Shown here: positions 11,401 through 22,173 of the stretch, piece by piece
Numbering within the stretch: the stretch's first letter is position 1
How the letters are laid out: each line of letters starts with the position of its first letter
Origin: Tubulanus polymorphus
Taxonomy: Eukaryota; Nemertea; Palaeonemertea; Tubulaniformes; Tubulanidae
DNA length: 64,000 nt
Reading direction: 5' to 3'
Assembly: GCF_964204645.1 (NCBI RefSeq)
Contig: NC_134034.1
Span: 13,583,962 to 13,647,961 of the forward strand
Notes under the pieces: model-generated
Told to the model about the DNA's origin: nothing
The model's input: only the letters and a program-made list of their open reading frames with translations
The model's database searches: none
Position numbers and translations under genes: made by a program

Positions 11401-14400
11401 GATCTGTGAGAACCGTGTAAATTAATAAACGATAGACCGATAAACTAGCCCTCGTAAGCCCTCGGTAGACCAGTACGCGCTAATTTCAATCAGAATTTAT
11501 CGGTAATTTTTTCTCTGACCACAAACGTGTATTTATTTCGGTGTTCAGGGTCGTAGCTCATTAACGGCACAGTTGAATACGCTCGAAGAGATTTTGGAAC
11601 AAGAAAATTTAAGTCCAGTGAGTTGAAAGTGCATGAGACTCTACTTCTACGGAATGAGATATTAGTCCGAACTAATTTGGAATGATCACACGCGAATTAG
11701 CTTTGACTTGTTTTTGCCACAAAGTTCCTCGTATAGCATTATGTAATACATTGTTATACTAACTCGAGCGTTAGATTAAACCTTTGATCGAATTGCCCGA
11801 GCCCCGGGTGCCCACCAGCCCAGCACGCGCGCTAATTCCAGCCCAGTGCGCCCGCTTGCCCCAGCCAGTGCTCCTGCTAGCCCAAGCCCGCGCTCCTACT
11901 AGCTCCAGCCCCGCGCGCCTGCTAGCCCCAGCCCGTGCGCCTGCTAGCCCCATCCCCCAGCTATGCATTTTTGATACAACATATCAGCTTCATATGTTCC
12001 ATGCATGCTTCGCTGAAAAATTTGAACGGATTAAAATTTTTGGCCTCTCATCATTTTCAAAAATAGAAAGGTCACTAAAGATTTAAGATACAAATGCAGC
12101 TTGTAGTTGTTGCGCAGCGCATGTTGGATTAGGGAACTTAGATAGAGTTTTTGCCAATTTTGTTGCAACGATGGAACGTCTATTTTTAGCATGTTATATA
12201 CAGGTATTCATGAGCAGCCCGGAACCACTCTCATTATTAAAATTATTGCATCACCGCCTTCCAGTAATGGATTGTTGCGTAACTAACATCCTCTCTTTGT
12301 CTTACAGGTCGAACACGCAGCAAAAATGAAAGCCGAGAAAATTCGAATCGCGATGGAAAAAATGAAAGAATCCAATTTCAGAAAGGTAACAGTTTCTCTC
12401 TAGTATGCGTGGTACATAACCTGTGAAAAATCTAATCATGAGACCGGTGTAGGTCGACTGATGACTTCTCCCGACGCGACACGATTAGGAATCAATCGTC
12501 ATATTGTGGATAATTCACACGTGTTGAATTCATGAAAAGTTTCTCGTTTATTTCAGTTATTCGTAAGAGCGTACACGCCAGACGGAAGCAGTAAGAGTAT
12601 TCTAGTCGATGAAACGATGACCGTGCGTAAAGTCTGGCAGATACTCACCGATAAAAATCACTGGAAACCGAATGTTAATTTAGCCGTCATCGAACAACTT
12701 CCCGCTTTATACATGGGTACGTCGCTATTGGTTACTTTGTGTTTTCAATACAGTGCAGTGTATAACTGACCCGCAGTGCAGTGCACAACAGATGCTGCTA
12801 CACTGTGCCTTCCCCGTAGTGCGGTGTATTACAGATGTACCACCATACTGCTTCTACCCCGCAGTGCAGTGTACAACCGACGCTGCTACACTGTGCCTTC
12901 CCCGTAGTGCGGTGTATTACAGATGTACCACAATACTGCTTCTACCCCGCAGTGCAGTGTACAACAGACGCTGCTACACTGTGCCTTCCCCGTAGTGCGG
13001 TGTATTACAGATGTACCACAATACTGCTTCTAACCCGCAGTGCAGTGCTTAGACACAATTATGTCACGTTTCGAATGATATTTTCAGAGCGCATTTTAGA
13101 AGACAGCGATTCGATCGTTGACGTCATGTTGACTTGGACTAAAGACACGTCGAACAAAGTACTATTCACGGAGAAACCGATAAAATACAACGTGTTTCAG
13201 AATCCCGAGGTTCGTTTAAACATATTTTTGAAAAATCGTAATCAGAAAATTCGGAGAAAATTATTTATAAAGCGATTGTTTTTTTTCTTCTAATAATTAG
13301 AGATACTTGTTGGGCGAGTCGTACTCGGAACGAGGGTCGGCGCTCGACGATCACAGTCGAAGGAAACTCGTCGATGAATTTTTCGCCGTCAATCAAATAC
13401 CGGAGGTGGAAGGAATGCTCTATCTGAAAGCGGAGGGCAAGAAAGCGTGGAAGAAAATATACTGCGTTCTGAGAGCTTCGGGCATCTATTGTAATCCGAA
13501 AGGCAAAAGTAAAGTAAGTAATAATGGAATGAGTCCCGACTGAGTTTGACCTGAAACTGAAACTACTGACTGAAAATCATGTAATGCGGACCAGTTTTGA
13601 GTTAATATGTTCGACACTTTTAGTGCGATTAATGTTATAAAAAATGAACTGATTTTGACTGTAGAGTTAAAGTAATAGAAAATGAACTGATTTTGACTGT
13701 AGAGTTAAACTAATAGAAAATGAACTGATTTTGACTGTAGAGTTAAAGTAATAGAGAATGAACTGATTTTGACTGTAGAGTTAAAGTAATTGAAAATGAA
13801 CTGATTTTGACTGTAGAGTTAAAGTAATTGAAAATGAACTGATTTTGACTGTAGAGTTAAACTAATAGAAAATGAACTGATTTTGACTGTAGAGTTAAAG
13901 TAATAGAGAATGAACTGATTTTGACTGTAGAGTTAAAGTAATTGAAAATGAACTGATTTTGACTGTAGAGTTAAAGTAATTGAAAATGAACTGATTTTGA
14001 CTGTAGAGTTAAAGTAATAGAAAATGAACTGATTTTGACTGTAGAGTTAAAGTAATAGAAAATGAACTGATTTTGACTGTAGAGTTTAAGTAATTGAAAA
14101 TGAACGGATATTGTCTGTAGAGTTAAATAGACTGAACTGATTTTGACTGTAGAGTTAAACTAATAGAAAATGAACTGATTTTGACTGTAGAGTTAAAGTA
14201 ATTGAAAATGAACTGATTTTGACTGTAGAGTTAAACTAATAGAAAATGAACTGATTTTGACTGTAGAGTTAAAGTAATAGAAAATGAACTAATTCTAAAT
14301 CGGGTCCCATTCCGCAAGGATATAGTGCTACCTGGAAAACACTTCAGCGATTATTTCTAAAAGATTTTACTAATTTTTAACGAATACCGGTATATTTCCA

Positions 14401-17163
14401 GTCTCTGAAGGATCTGACGAGTTTAGTTCAGTTGGACATGGTCGAAGTTTACCACGGCGTCGGTTGGAAGAAAAAGTACAAAGCGCCGACCGATTACTGC
14501 TTCGCGTTGAAACACCCGAAAATACAGAAAAAAGCGATCAAATATATAAAATATTTGTGCGCGGAAGACAAGTCTACTTACCTACAGTGGATGACCGGTA
14601 TACGTATTGCAAAGGTAAGATGATTAGCTATTATTCATCTGTGAACCTTTATTAGCAGGTTTGAGGTTTCATTTCTCCCTCAACCGACTGAGTGCCACTC
14701 AGAGGGGCATAATTAGCAGGTTTGAGGTTTCATTTCTCCCTCAACCGACTGAGTACCACTCAGAGGGGCATAATTAGCAGGTTTGAGGTTTCATTTCTCC
14801 CTCAACTGACCGAGTGCCACTCAGAGGGGCATAATAAGCAGGTTTGAGGTTTCATTTCTCCCTCAACCGACTGAGCGCCACTCAACCGAGAAACTCTAGC
14901 GCCACCTGGAATCTAACCTATGAAGCGTTTACTTGGCGATACCAGTGAATGACCGATAGCTTACACTTATCGGCCATCACTCTTCTCAATGAAGTAGTAG
15001 GTACTAGGGCCAAGCATCACAAAAAAAAAATCAATTAGATTTCTTCATCAAATTCAAAAACTGAGCATTTTGAAAAACTGGACCCTGATCTAGAGGGATA
15101 ACTAAGTCAATGGTAGCTGAAAAGGGAAGCTCCTCAGAAATGGTTTTTTATCTGAAGTTTATTTCATTTCATACATTTTTCAGCTCGGTCAGAAACTCTA
15201 CCAGAACTACAAAGATCTATGCAGCGATGTCGCGTTATGGGAGTCGAACGTTCTGCCGAGTATCGGTCAACTGGCATCCGATCGTCTGACGATGCTGTGC
15301 GTAGCGACTCCGCCGAAAACGACGCCGACGCCTGCCGCGACAAAACCGGAAAGCGGCAGACGCGGAAGTTTACCGTCGTCGACCGTCAACAAAGTCGAGC
15401 AGACGCCGTCGAGACCGGTTCAACGTCGCGCGTCTGTCGCGACTCACGACGTCGGCAGCAGCAGACGGACGGGGTCGACGTCGAGTGGCGGAGCAGCGTG
15501 CGCGCGGTCGATGAGTTTCGCGCACGCCGGTGACGTCAATCGTAATTCCGTTTGCGGCGGCTCGAGCACCGACAGTTCGAATTCAGCGGATTCGTATTCG
15601 CAAGGCGGTGGCGCTGTCAGTCGTAAATTATCGTGCGACGCGTACGACCCGGACTCGCCGCGACACAACGTCGACGAGGTCTACTCGACCTTGACCCGAC
15701 GAGTCGAACGGGTCGATTACGACTCGTCGAATTACGGAACGATTACGAAACGTAATCTAGCGGAACGAGATGCCGGTAGCGATTACGGTACCGTGACGAG
15801 ACGTAATCTAGCGGAGCGCGACGCGAGCAGCGATTATGGTACGATTACGCGACACAGCCGCGTCGGTAGCGAGAGTAATTTCAGCCTGCGGTCGTCGATG
15901 CGCGGAGGAGTTCGCGCCAAGGCGAATTTACCGGTGACGACCGACGTAACGAAATATCTAACGCTCGGTAGACGCGGAACTACTCCCCCGAACGAACTCG
16001 AACCGGATTATTTACTAGACAATTCCGACTATTCGACCAACACTTGTGATCAGAGCGCCAACGTGATCGACGGCGCGCATCGGTATTTCGCGGCGCGACA
16101 GAGCAGTCCGGCGCCGCCGCCCGGTGATTTCGGCGTTGCGACGAACAATAACGCGTTGTCGCAGCAGATGACGACCTCCGACTCGTCGACGATGACGCCA
16201 TCGCCGCCGCACGAAAACATCTCGGAAGATTCGGGAATCGCGTCATTGTACGACACGAAGGGCGCCATCTACCAGCAGCAGCAGAAACAACAACAACAGC
16301 AACAACAACCGATGGTGCAGACTCACAGTCGAGAGAGTTCGATGAGCAGCCAGACGTCGTCTATACGCAGTCGACCGCATTCCGGCTCGTCGTATTCCTC
16401 GGGACATTCGGCGGAAACAACGCCACCTACGCCGCAGACGCCGAACTTCACTCGACCGGTAGCGCCACCACCAGCGCCACCTCTGCCGAATAATATGCGC
16501 GGTAGCGGTTCACCGGCGCCATCTAGTCAACAGCAACGAACGAGCATGCGATCTTTGAATACGTCGGTTGAGAATGTGGGCGCATCGTCCGGGTTACCGT
16601 TTCTGAGCGAACTCGTCACGCGATCTAGTCATTCGGAACTCGGACCGAAATCGTTATTGAAACCGCCGCCCTCCGCCACCGGAGGGCGCGAACATCGACG
16701 CGCGGCCTCGCACGGCAGCGGCGGTGGCGTGCAACAATCGTCTAATCACGCAGCGACGATTCATTCGACTTCCGATTCGCAACTTTCCAGCCACGGTACA
16801 AAAACAGCGGGGCCGGTTACATCGCCGAAACCGCGTTGTAAACCTCCCCCTCCTCCGCGAACGACGCCGGTTATGGAATCGGACTACGTACAGGACGTGT
16901 TGGTGCAAGCTCCGTCTGCCGTACGGAATACAGCGGCAGACGGATTGCCTCTCCCGCCGGCGCCCGATTTCGACGAAGGATTATGCGACATCGATAGTTT
17001 GCCGCCGCCTCCACCAGAATTATTAGAAGGTTTACCGGGATACGACGCGACGCCGGCGCCACCACCCACGATGATGCAGACGCCGCCTAGCGGTAAAAAG
17101 AAGCCTCCGCCACCGCCGCCGAAGAGACGCGATTCTTCGCAAGCTCCGAAGGATTACGTTTGA
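4343..17163 (+). CDS. RAPH1: Lamellipodin/RIAM/MIG-10 family adaptor (RA and PH domains)
   Basis: Eleven coding exons join in phase: 4343-4732, 8315-8438, 10477-10872, 11023-11309, 11549-11617, 12308-12385, 12557-12716, 13088-13209, 13301-13513, 14402-14614, 15184-17163, giving 1,343 residues. In order: an acidic N terminus with a poly-Asp run (about 97-107), the VDLDAILGELCALE segment matching the vertebrate talin-binding/coiled region (about 175), a coiled helix (about 423-448), a Ras-association domain (about 449-542), a PH domain (about 578-690), then a long Ser/Pro-rich tail encoded by one exon. Near the C terminus LPPPPPELL (about 1289) and PPPPPPKRRD are Ena/VASP- and SH3-type ligands, as in human lamellipodin. 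Family members link Ras/Rap GTPases and phosphoinositides to Ena/VASP-driven actin growth at the leading edge. Introns carry several minisatellites, including a 38-bp array in the intron splitting the PH domain. Vertebrates have two paralogues (RAPH1, APBB1IP); this is probably their single invertebrate counterpart. Confidence 0.93.
4893..5045. repeat. 53-bp tandem repeat, 3 copies, of a dispersed family
   Basis: GATGTCATAGGGGGATTTCA followed by a segment ending CCATCTTTTCCGGA recurs three times in intron 1 of the RAPH1-type gene. Single or paired copies of the same core lie at about 26040, 28310, 35850-35920 and 60030-60210. Confidence 0.8.
6075..6450. repeat. C-rich minisatellite with poly-C and (CA)n head
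   Basis: A run of 13 C and a short CA tract are followed by repeats built from CCATACCACAGGTTCCTG and CCCCATAGGTTCCTCCCC. The open frame on the minus strand here is a by-product of the repeat. Confidence 0.9.
6850..7200 (+). promoter_or_regulatory. Possible internal promoter of the RAPH1-type gene
   Basis: Inside intron 1 the sequence becomes CpG-rich again for about 350 bases, much like the leader at 3.65-4.34 kb. It lies just upstream of a small potential first exon at 7545-7617. A second transcription start is inferred from composition and the exon; no start-site motif is decisive. Confidence 0.35.
7546..7617 (+). CDS. Candidate alternative first coding exon of the RAPH1-type gene
   Basis: ATG at 7546 opens 24 codons (MDSKVLTDLGVAMMSETVDG then AEAE) ending exactly at a GTAGG donor (7618) in phase 0. 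That is the phase needed to enter the exon at 8315. An AG directly precedes the exon (7543-7544), but reading in from exon 1 at phase 0 hits a stop, so it fits only as an alternative N terminus. This would replace the 130 residues of exon 1. Confidence 0.45.
7760..8170. repeat. 39-bp tandem repeat, about 10 copies, open on both strands
   Basis: The unit contains CCAGTTCCACAGTTGTGTGG and TTTAATTTGACTGTGGA. Because 39 is a multiple of three and the unit has no stop in one frame per strand, it gives 146-148 codon open frames on both strands with a 13-residue period (for example NSHNCGTGSTVKL). It lies in intron 1 of the RAPH1-type gene. I treat both frames as artefacts. Confidence 0.9.
8477..8500. 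repeat. (CT)n microsatellite
   Basis: Short pure CT run about 40 bases after the donor of the second RAPH1-type exon. Confidence 0.85.
11806..11958. repeat. GC-rich degenerate minisatellite, about 24-bp unit
   Basis: Units of the type GCCCGCGCTCCTGCTAGCCC recur about six times in an otherwise AT-rich RAPH1-type intron. Confidence 0.8.
12765..13050. repeat. 88-bp tandem repeat, 3 copies
   Basis: CGCAGTGCAGTGTACAAC recurs at about 12771, 12860, 12948 and (partial) 13036. The motif CGCAGTGCAGTGTA also occurs inside the piggyBac-like MITEs of this window (for example 35660-35815), so the array probably grew from such an element. It sits between the two exons encoding the RA domain. Confidence 0.85.
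13610..14290. repeat. 38-bp minisatellite, about 17 copies
   Basis: AATGAACTGATTTTGACTGT followed by AGAGTTAAAGTAATAGAA repeats head to tail across the intron that splits the PH domain. Single related copies lie at about 18245, 18440 and 25660, so the unit belongs to a dispersed family. Confidence 0.92.
14651..14893. repeat. 61-bp tandem repeat, 4 copies
   Basis: Copies start at 14651, 14712, 14773 and 14834, each with GCAGGTTTGAGGTTTCATTT and a CTCAACCGACTGAG segment. They lie in the last RAPH1-type intron. Confidence 0.92.
14897..14910 (+). promoter_or_regulatory. CTCF-like core motif
   Basis: TAGCGCCACCTGGA matches the first part of the reversed CTCF core (TAGCGCCCCCTGG) with one change. 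Weak single-site evidence. Confidence 0.25.
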
Positions 17164-18281
17164 AATGGAAAAAAAAACTAAGCTCAAGTTTCTAAGAGAA
17201 ATTCCTCTCTCTCTCTAGTTATGCAACTGCGAAGAAATCGTTTTTTTGATATAGAACTTATACAAAATCGCCGCCCGGTTTCCGAGTCAAGACTTATATA
17301 TAAAAATCTGAAAGTCTTTAATCTTGTGGGTAAAACCCGGTCTTGACTGCGGAACCAGTCACAGGACCCGGTTTAAGCAGACTAGGTATTGATAACTTAT
17401 AAACCCGGATCGAAGATGAATCTAAGTCCATTTCAGTACTTGAGACAATCTATAAAAAGATGATTATTTAACTTTAAACCTGGCTCAGTCTACCAGTCTT
17501 GGACTGGACAGTTGTATAACTGATAACTAATCTAAGACCAGTCTAGGCTCATTTTGATTCTATTGCCGATCTAACAACTTGAGACCAGTCTGAGGTCGTT
17601 CTGGTTCTATAGTCAACGTTATAACTTCATACCAGTCTAGACCGATCTTTGACTGAAGTCATGACTAGGCAACAAGGTGCCCGAGTCCTGGGTCAACTTC
17701 ATGTAAACCGGTGCCTAGTTTGACTAAACCAAACCCGATGACAAATGCAGGGATAACAATCGTTTTATTAACAATGATATATCTTTAATAGGCTAACAAC
17801 AACAAGAATGCAATTTTTGATTTTAACAAAAAAGAAAAAACTTCAAGCAATTTTACGTGTTTTTCAGAGATAGTGTAAATATACGTTACCTTTATACGGT
17901 GTTGTCAAGCAACTTGAAATTTGAAAGGATTTTTTCGTATTTTTCTCTCCCTTTCATGAGTGAATTTTGTGTGACAAATTTTCAACCAGTATTAATTGAG
18001 AATGTAATTATTAATATATATATATATATTATATACATCATTGCATATTGTGGCCTTTTTTGAGTCGTATCAGTGGCTTAGTAATACAATAAATACAAGT
18101 GTAATACCTTTGTAATACAAGTGTAATACCCGTGTAATACAAGTGTAATGTTGTTGTGTTTGTGGCAGACGGATAATTGATTTTTTACTCCAGTTCGCTC
18201 CAGGACTGTGGAGTAAAAAATAGATTCATTTTGATTGGATGACGTAATCGAAAATGAACTATTTTTGACTCAAAAGTTAAA

Positions 18282-18430
18282 CCCTTTCAGTGCTGACTAA
18301 TTAACACCCTAAATTAAGAAAAATTCCATCCCAGAATAACAGACAAGCCGCTATAGTCCATCGATACGGTGTATTGTTGAGTCCATCGTCGATTTATACA
18401 CCGTACTGCGGTGTACATGCACTGAAAGGG
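18282..18430. mobile_element. Internally deleted piggyBac-like MITE
   Basis: Ends are CCCTTTCAGTGC and GCACTGAAAGGG, identical to the intact element at 35547-35828. The left flank reads TTAA plus one base; the right flank is TTGA, so the duplication has decayed. The interior is shortened to about half. Confidence 0.65.
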
Positions 18431-19610
18431 TTGAAGTGATTGAAAATGAACTAATATTGAGTTAAAAGTGATAGAAAATGACCTTATTTTGACCGTTTTC
18501 ACAAACTATTTCCGTTAACCGTAGAGGCCTGACCTACTTATTACAAGCAAACATTTACGGTTTCATAACAGCATAAGATAATCTTATAAAGGTAAAATCT
18601 ATTCACGGCAACGTCACACGATATATTTTGCAGATATATCTAATGTAAATTTTTGCCTTCATATATGGGGGATACATAGTTGTAGCTAATACGTAGTTTG
18701 CATGGTAAAATAGCAATGACCGCCCCCTATAGGGTTAAGATTACTTTAAAAGACGAGATTTATCATAAATGTATTCTACGGAGAAATGTCAGAAAATGAA
18801 AACGCATGTTTAGAAATATTATGAAATTGTTGGCTTATGTTTCTTGTGTTATGAGATTGTAAAATGGCTTAAGGGTCATCCATCTATTATGTACTTACAC
18901 AGGAGGGTAGGGGGAGAGGATCTATAAAAAATCCAATCTCTGATACGTTGCCTACCAGTATATAGAACAGTACTTGCTACAGAGCTGATTAATTTGGAAT
19001 ATCACGCGTGCCTCGGTCAAAATCTTTACATCATTTCTACAGAAAATTCATTCATGCGAATAGCAGATGGAAATTTGACCCTTTGGATAAAAGAGCGCAG
19101 TCTAATGTAGCTTTGGACGTAATAAATGGATGAGTCCGAAAGGTAATCGCAAGAACATATTGAGATTCGATTTAGTTGTAAAAGCCAATAATAGAATATT
19201 CAAAGAATCATGACATGACTTGTGTTCGCTCCTAGCAAGCTTCAATGAAATATATGCATTCCATTTAGAGATTACCAGCACAATAATGAATAACCAGGAC
19301 TCTTAGTTCCACAGTTTGAGTTTGACTGGTCGGTTTAAATCAGTTTATTTACCATGTTTCAACGCGGGAGTCAAATATAAACCTACATCAGTCATAGAAT
19401 GAATTCATTCCTACGAAAGAGTTGAATTCTGTGTGTTGGGCTTAACCGTGAAGTATGGAATTGGGTCATGGATCCGATCGGACGGTGCCCAGAATAAAGT
19501 TGTAACACATGAACGGATTTTGAATGTAGATTCTATCTGGTAACAGCGGTAAAGAGTTCGTAATATAGAGCGAGGGTGTCGCGGACCAAACTGTTTGAAA
19601 TATTCTTTAA

Positions 19611-19870
19611 CCCTTTCAGTGCTGAGTAATTAAAACCCTGAAGTACTGGAGATAATTTGAAAGAAATTCTACCCAACCATTCTACCCATAGTGGTATGCC
19701 GGTTATTCTATACCGCTATAGTGAGTCTACACTATGGCGCTGTGTATCTTCAGTTACTAATATTGCACTACATTTGACAAGTGCTGCCATCTTTCAATAG
19801 AGATAATTATTAATTAATTCAATACACTTCAGTGTGCTAGCAAAATCCATCACCAATTAATACGCTAACT
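19611..19870. mobile_element. piggyBac-like MITE, right end decayed
   Basis: The left end CCCTTTCAGTGC directly follows TTAA (19607-19610). The interior matches the 35.5-kb element (GCTGGAGATAATTTGAA-like start and a TTTGACAAGTGCTGCCAT segment). The right end is no longer recognisable. Confidence 0.6.
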
Positions 19871-20817
19871 CGCTAAACGGGTTGGAGTAGATTTTTTCGG
19901 AAATTTCGACGTCTGTGTAGAAGGGTTGAGTAGATTAGCTCACTAGGTAAGGATGGGTTTCCCAATCTGTGCTGTGTATTTTTTCAAACACTTCACCAAG
20001 CATTTAACTGAAAATAAATCTGACCAACGAATCTCTTGGTTCTTTTTTTTCGAATTTAAGATTTTAAGCTTAGAATTTTCCCCAAAAAGATCAGCTTAAA
20101 ATGTTCACTTAAAAAAACGAGTGACCGATTTTGAAATAAAATTCGGCAGCCTCGAAGATGAAATATCAATAGACGATTTAACATTTTTTCGAAATTCTTT
20201 GTCCTTTAACACGTGAGAATCTCTTGAGATTTGTGAGAGATTACTTAAGGCTCCTCCTCCTGTCCGAGAACCGGGACAGCCTCGCAATGTTTGACTATGT
20301 GCTGTATATAGATATATCTAAATAACTATTTGTTATAATGACAATTATTATTATTATTATTATCATTGAGAATGAAAAAATGGCGCTTTTTGTTGCTTTG
20401 TTTTTTGCCATGTTTTGTGTACAAAGAATTTGCTTCGTGTTTTCACAGATTTTAGTTTCACAGGTGAAATAATAGAGTTTATTAGAGAAAATGGACGACG
20501 TACACGTTTGTTCCCTTAGCTGGGCCACGGACAGGACGTACCCTATTGGACCCATCTTTGCTCGCAAGGACTTGAGCCCGATTATTGAGATCGCGGTCAG
20601 GTATGAACGAGTCACAAAGCTAGTCGACTACTGTCGGATTTAATTCATCATTTGGTAAATGGTCGCATTCATTTTGAAAATCATCTCTATTTGCGAGTCT
20701 CAATTTGTATTTTAAATTCAATTTACCGAGTGCAAGTCATCATTTGGATAAGTTATCAGTTATGATATAGATACTAGGGTAGGTTCCGAATCCTTGTGAG
20801 GAAGGAACATGCTCGAG

Positions 20818-21050
20818 TCTCACGAAATCATCTGGTTCAAATTGTTTAGGAGGATGTGTCTACTAGGGCAGAGGTTTGTACTGTGACAGAGTCTCACGAA
20901 ATCATCTGGTTCAAATTGTTTAGGAGGATGTGTCTACTAGGGCAGAGGTTTGTACTGTGACAGAGTCTCACGAAATCATCTGGTTCAAATTGTTTAGGAT
21001 GTGTCTACTAGGGCAGGGGTTTGTACTGTGACAGAGTCTCACGATGTAGT
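20818..21050 (+). repeat. 74-bp tandem repeat from a tRNA-like SINE, 3 copies
   Basis: TCTCACGAAATCATCTGGTTCAAATTG-type segments (split here by the length rule) recur at 20818, 20892, 20966 and partly 21037. Each unit contains TGGTTCAAATT, a decayed Pol III B box, followed by GGATGTGTCTACTAGGGCAG. The reverse complement of this unit makes the 77-bp array at 54600-55287. Confidence 0.8.
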
Positions 21051-21820
21051 AATCGGGTTCGAATCTTTGCGAGGGTGGATGAATATCGCGGAGAACTATA
21101 GGGTCGCAAGAAAATACTTTCTAACGCAGAGAGATTTAACATAAAATCAGACCTATTTTTACCAACAATATTCGACAAATAGAATAGTGATTTTACCGAA
21201 GCAAGGCTTATATCATTATCAATATTAAAACAATGTATAAACGAATATTTAAATATATAATGAATTGACCACATTTACAGAAGATTTGAATGCATGTTTT
21301 TTTTTGTAATAATGGTATATGATTATATAAATAAATGAATGAATATAGTTAATTATCTAAACATCTTCATACTTGGAAATATGAATTGTGTATAAACGAT
21401 GATAATAAATGATATACTTGTTATAGAAATATAGTTTTCAGTGTTTTTCGTTGAGTTATTCTCCAGCTCTAAGTTGTTGAGGTTGACAAAAAGAGCCAAT
21501 ATGCAAACTATAAGGAATTTTTACCAGGCCTCGTGTAGTCCCTCCTGACATCAAAGTTGTAACTACACGCACCATTTCACTAGCTTTCACTCAGTATCTG
21601 GCATCAGTACTCTAGTTCCGGTAGGCCTAGTCTGTCAGAAAATGCTCTTAGATTGAAACCTCGAGTTTCACATTCCTCACAACTCTATGTATCCCTCAGT
21701 AAACTAAAGTCTGAACGAATAATTTTTTGTTTGAATAAATTTATCATTTTATAGCATCCTATATACATTTACCTCGTATATATAACATATACAGTACGTT
21801 ATACGAACACTTAAAATTCA

Positions 21821-21826
21821 TTTATT
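21821..21826 (-). terminator. Possible poly(A) signal of RRS1
   Basis: AATAAA on the minus strand, about 350 bases past the RRS1 stop codon. Confidence 0.35.
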
Positions 21827-21944
21827 TAAATAAATCTCTATCGAGATGCGTTCGACAACCCTCCGGTGAGGGCTTCTTCCAAACCAACCCAACGAACATC
21901 GTACAGTTATTACTCAACAAACATAGAACCAGATTTACAACAGT

Positions 21945-22135
21945 AGAACCCGTTCTAGAACAGTAGAACTGAGACTACAACTGTAGAATTGGGTCTAGAT
22001 CTGTAGACTCAGGTCTAAAACTGTAGACTCTGGTCTAGATCTGTAGACTCAGGTCTAAAACTGGAAACTCTGGTCTATAGCTGTAGAACTGGGTCTAAAC
22101 CTGTAGAACTGGATCTAAAACTGTAAAACTGGGTG
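21945..22135. repeat. Minisatellite of about 30 bp downstream of RRS1
   Basis: Repeats of CTGTAGACTCAGGTCTAAAA and CTGTAGAACTGGGTCT-type units. They fall within the probable RRS1 3' untranslated region. Confidence 0.8.
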
Positions 22136-22173
22136 TTGATTCATTCAGTCTTTACGGACTGATGCATATGAAC

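Larger units (their letters stand above)
17164..22173. other. 3' region of the RAPH1-type gene and intergenic repeats
   Basis: No confident exon here. The first part is presumably the RAPH1-type 3' untranslated region; several AATAAA-type signals occur but none is clearly used. The rest holds decayed palindromic-element DNA (about 17320-17700), a 12-bp stem hairpin (TTTTTTACTCCA/TGGAGTAAAAAA, 18181-18222), two piggyBac-like MITEs, and two minisatellites. One 50-codon open stretch from ATG 20490 (MDDVHVCSLSWATDRTYPIG...) has coding-like composition and ends near a possible donor, but its reverse strand is open as well and I recognise neither. Confidence 0.55.

Noticed and set aside
13119-15538. 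TGACGTCA sites at 13119-13126 and 15531-15538
   Set aside because: Both lie in coding exons of the RAPH1-type gene and are explained by codon content; not called as regulatory.
15980-17069. Several minus-strand and alternate-frame ORFs over RAPH1-type exon 11
   Set aside because: Shadows of a GC-rich, low-complexity coding exon.
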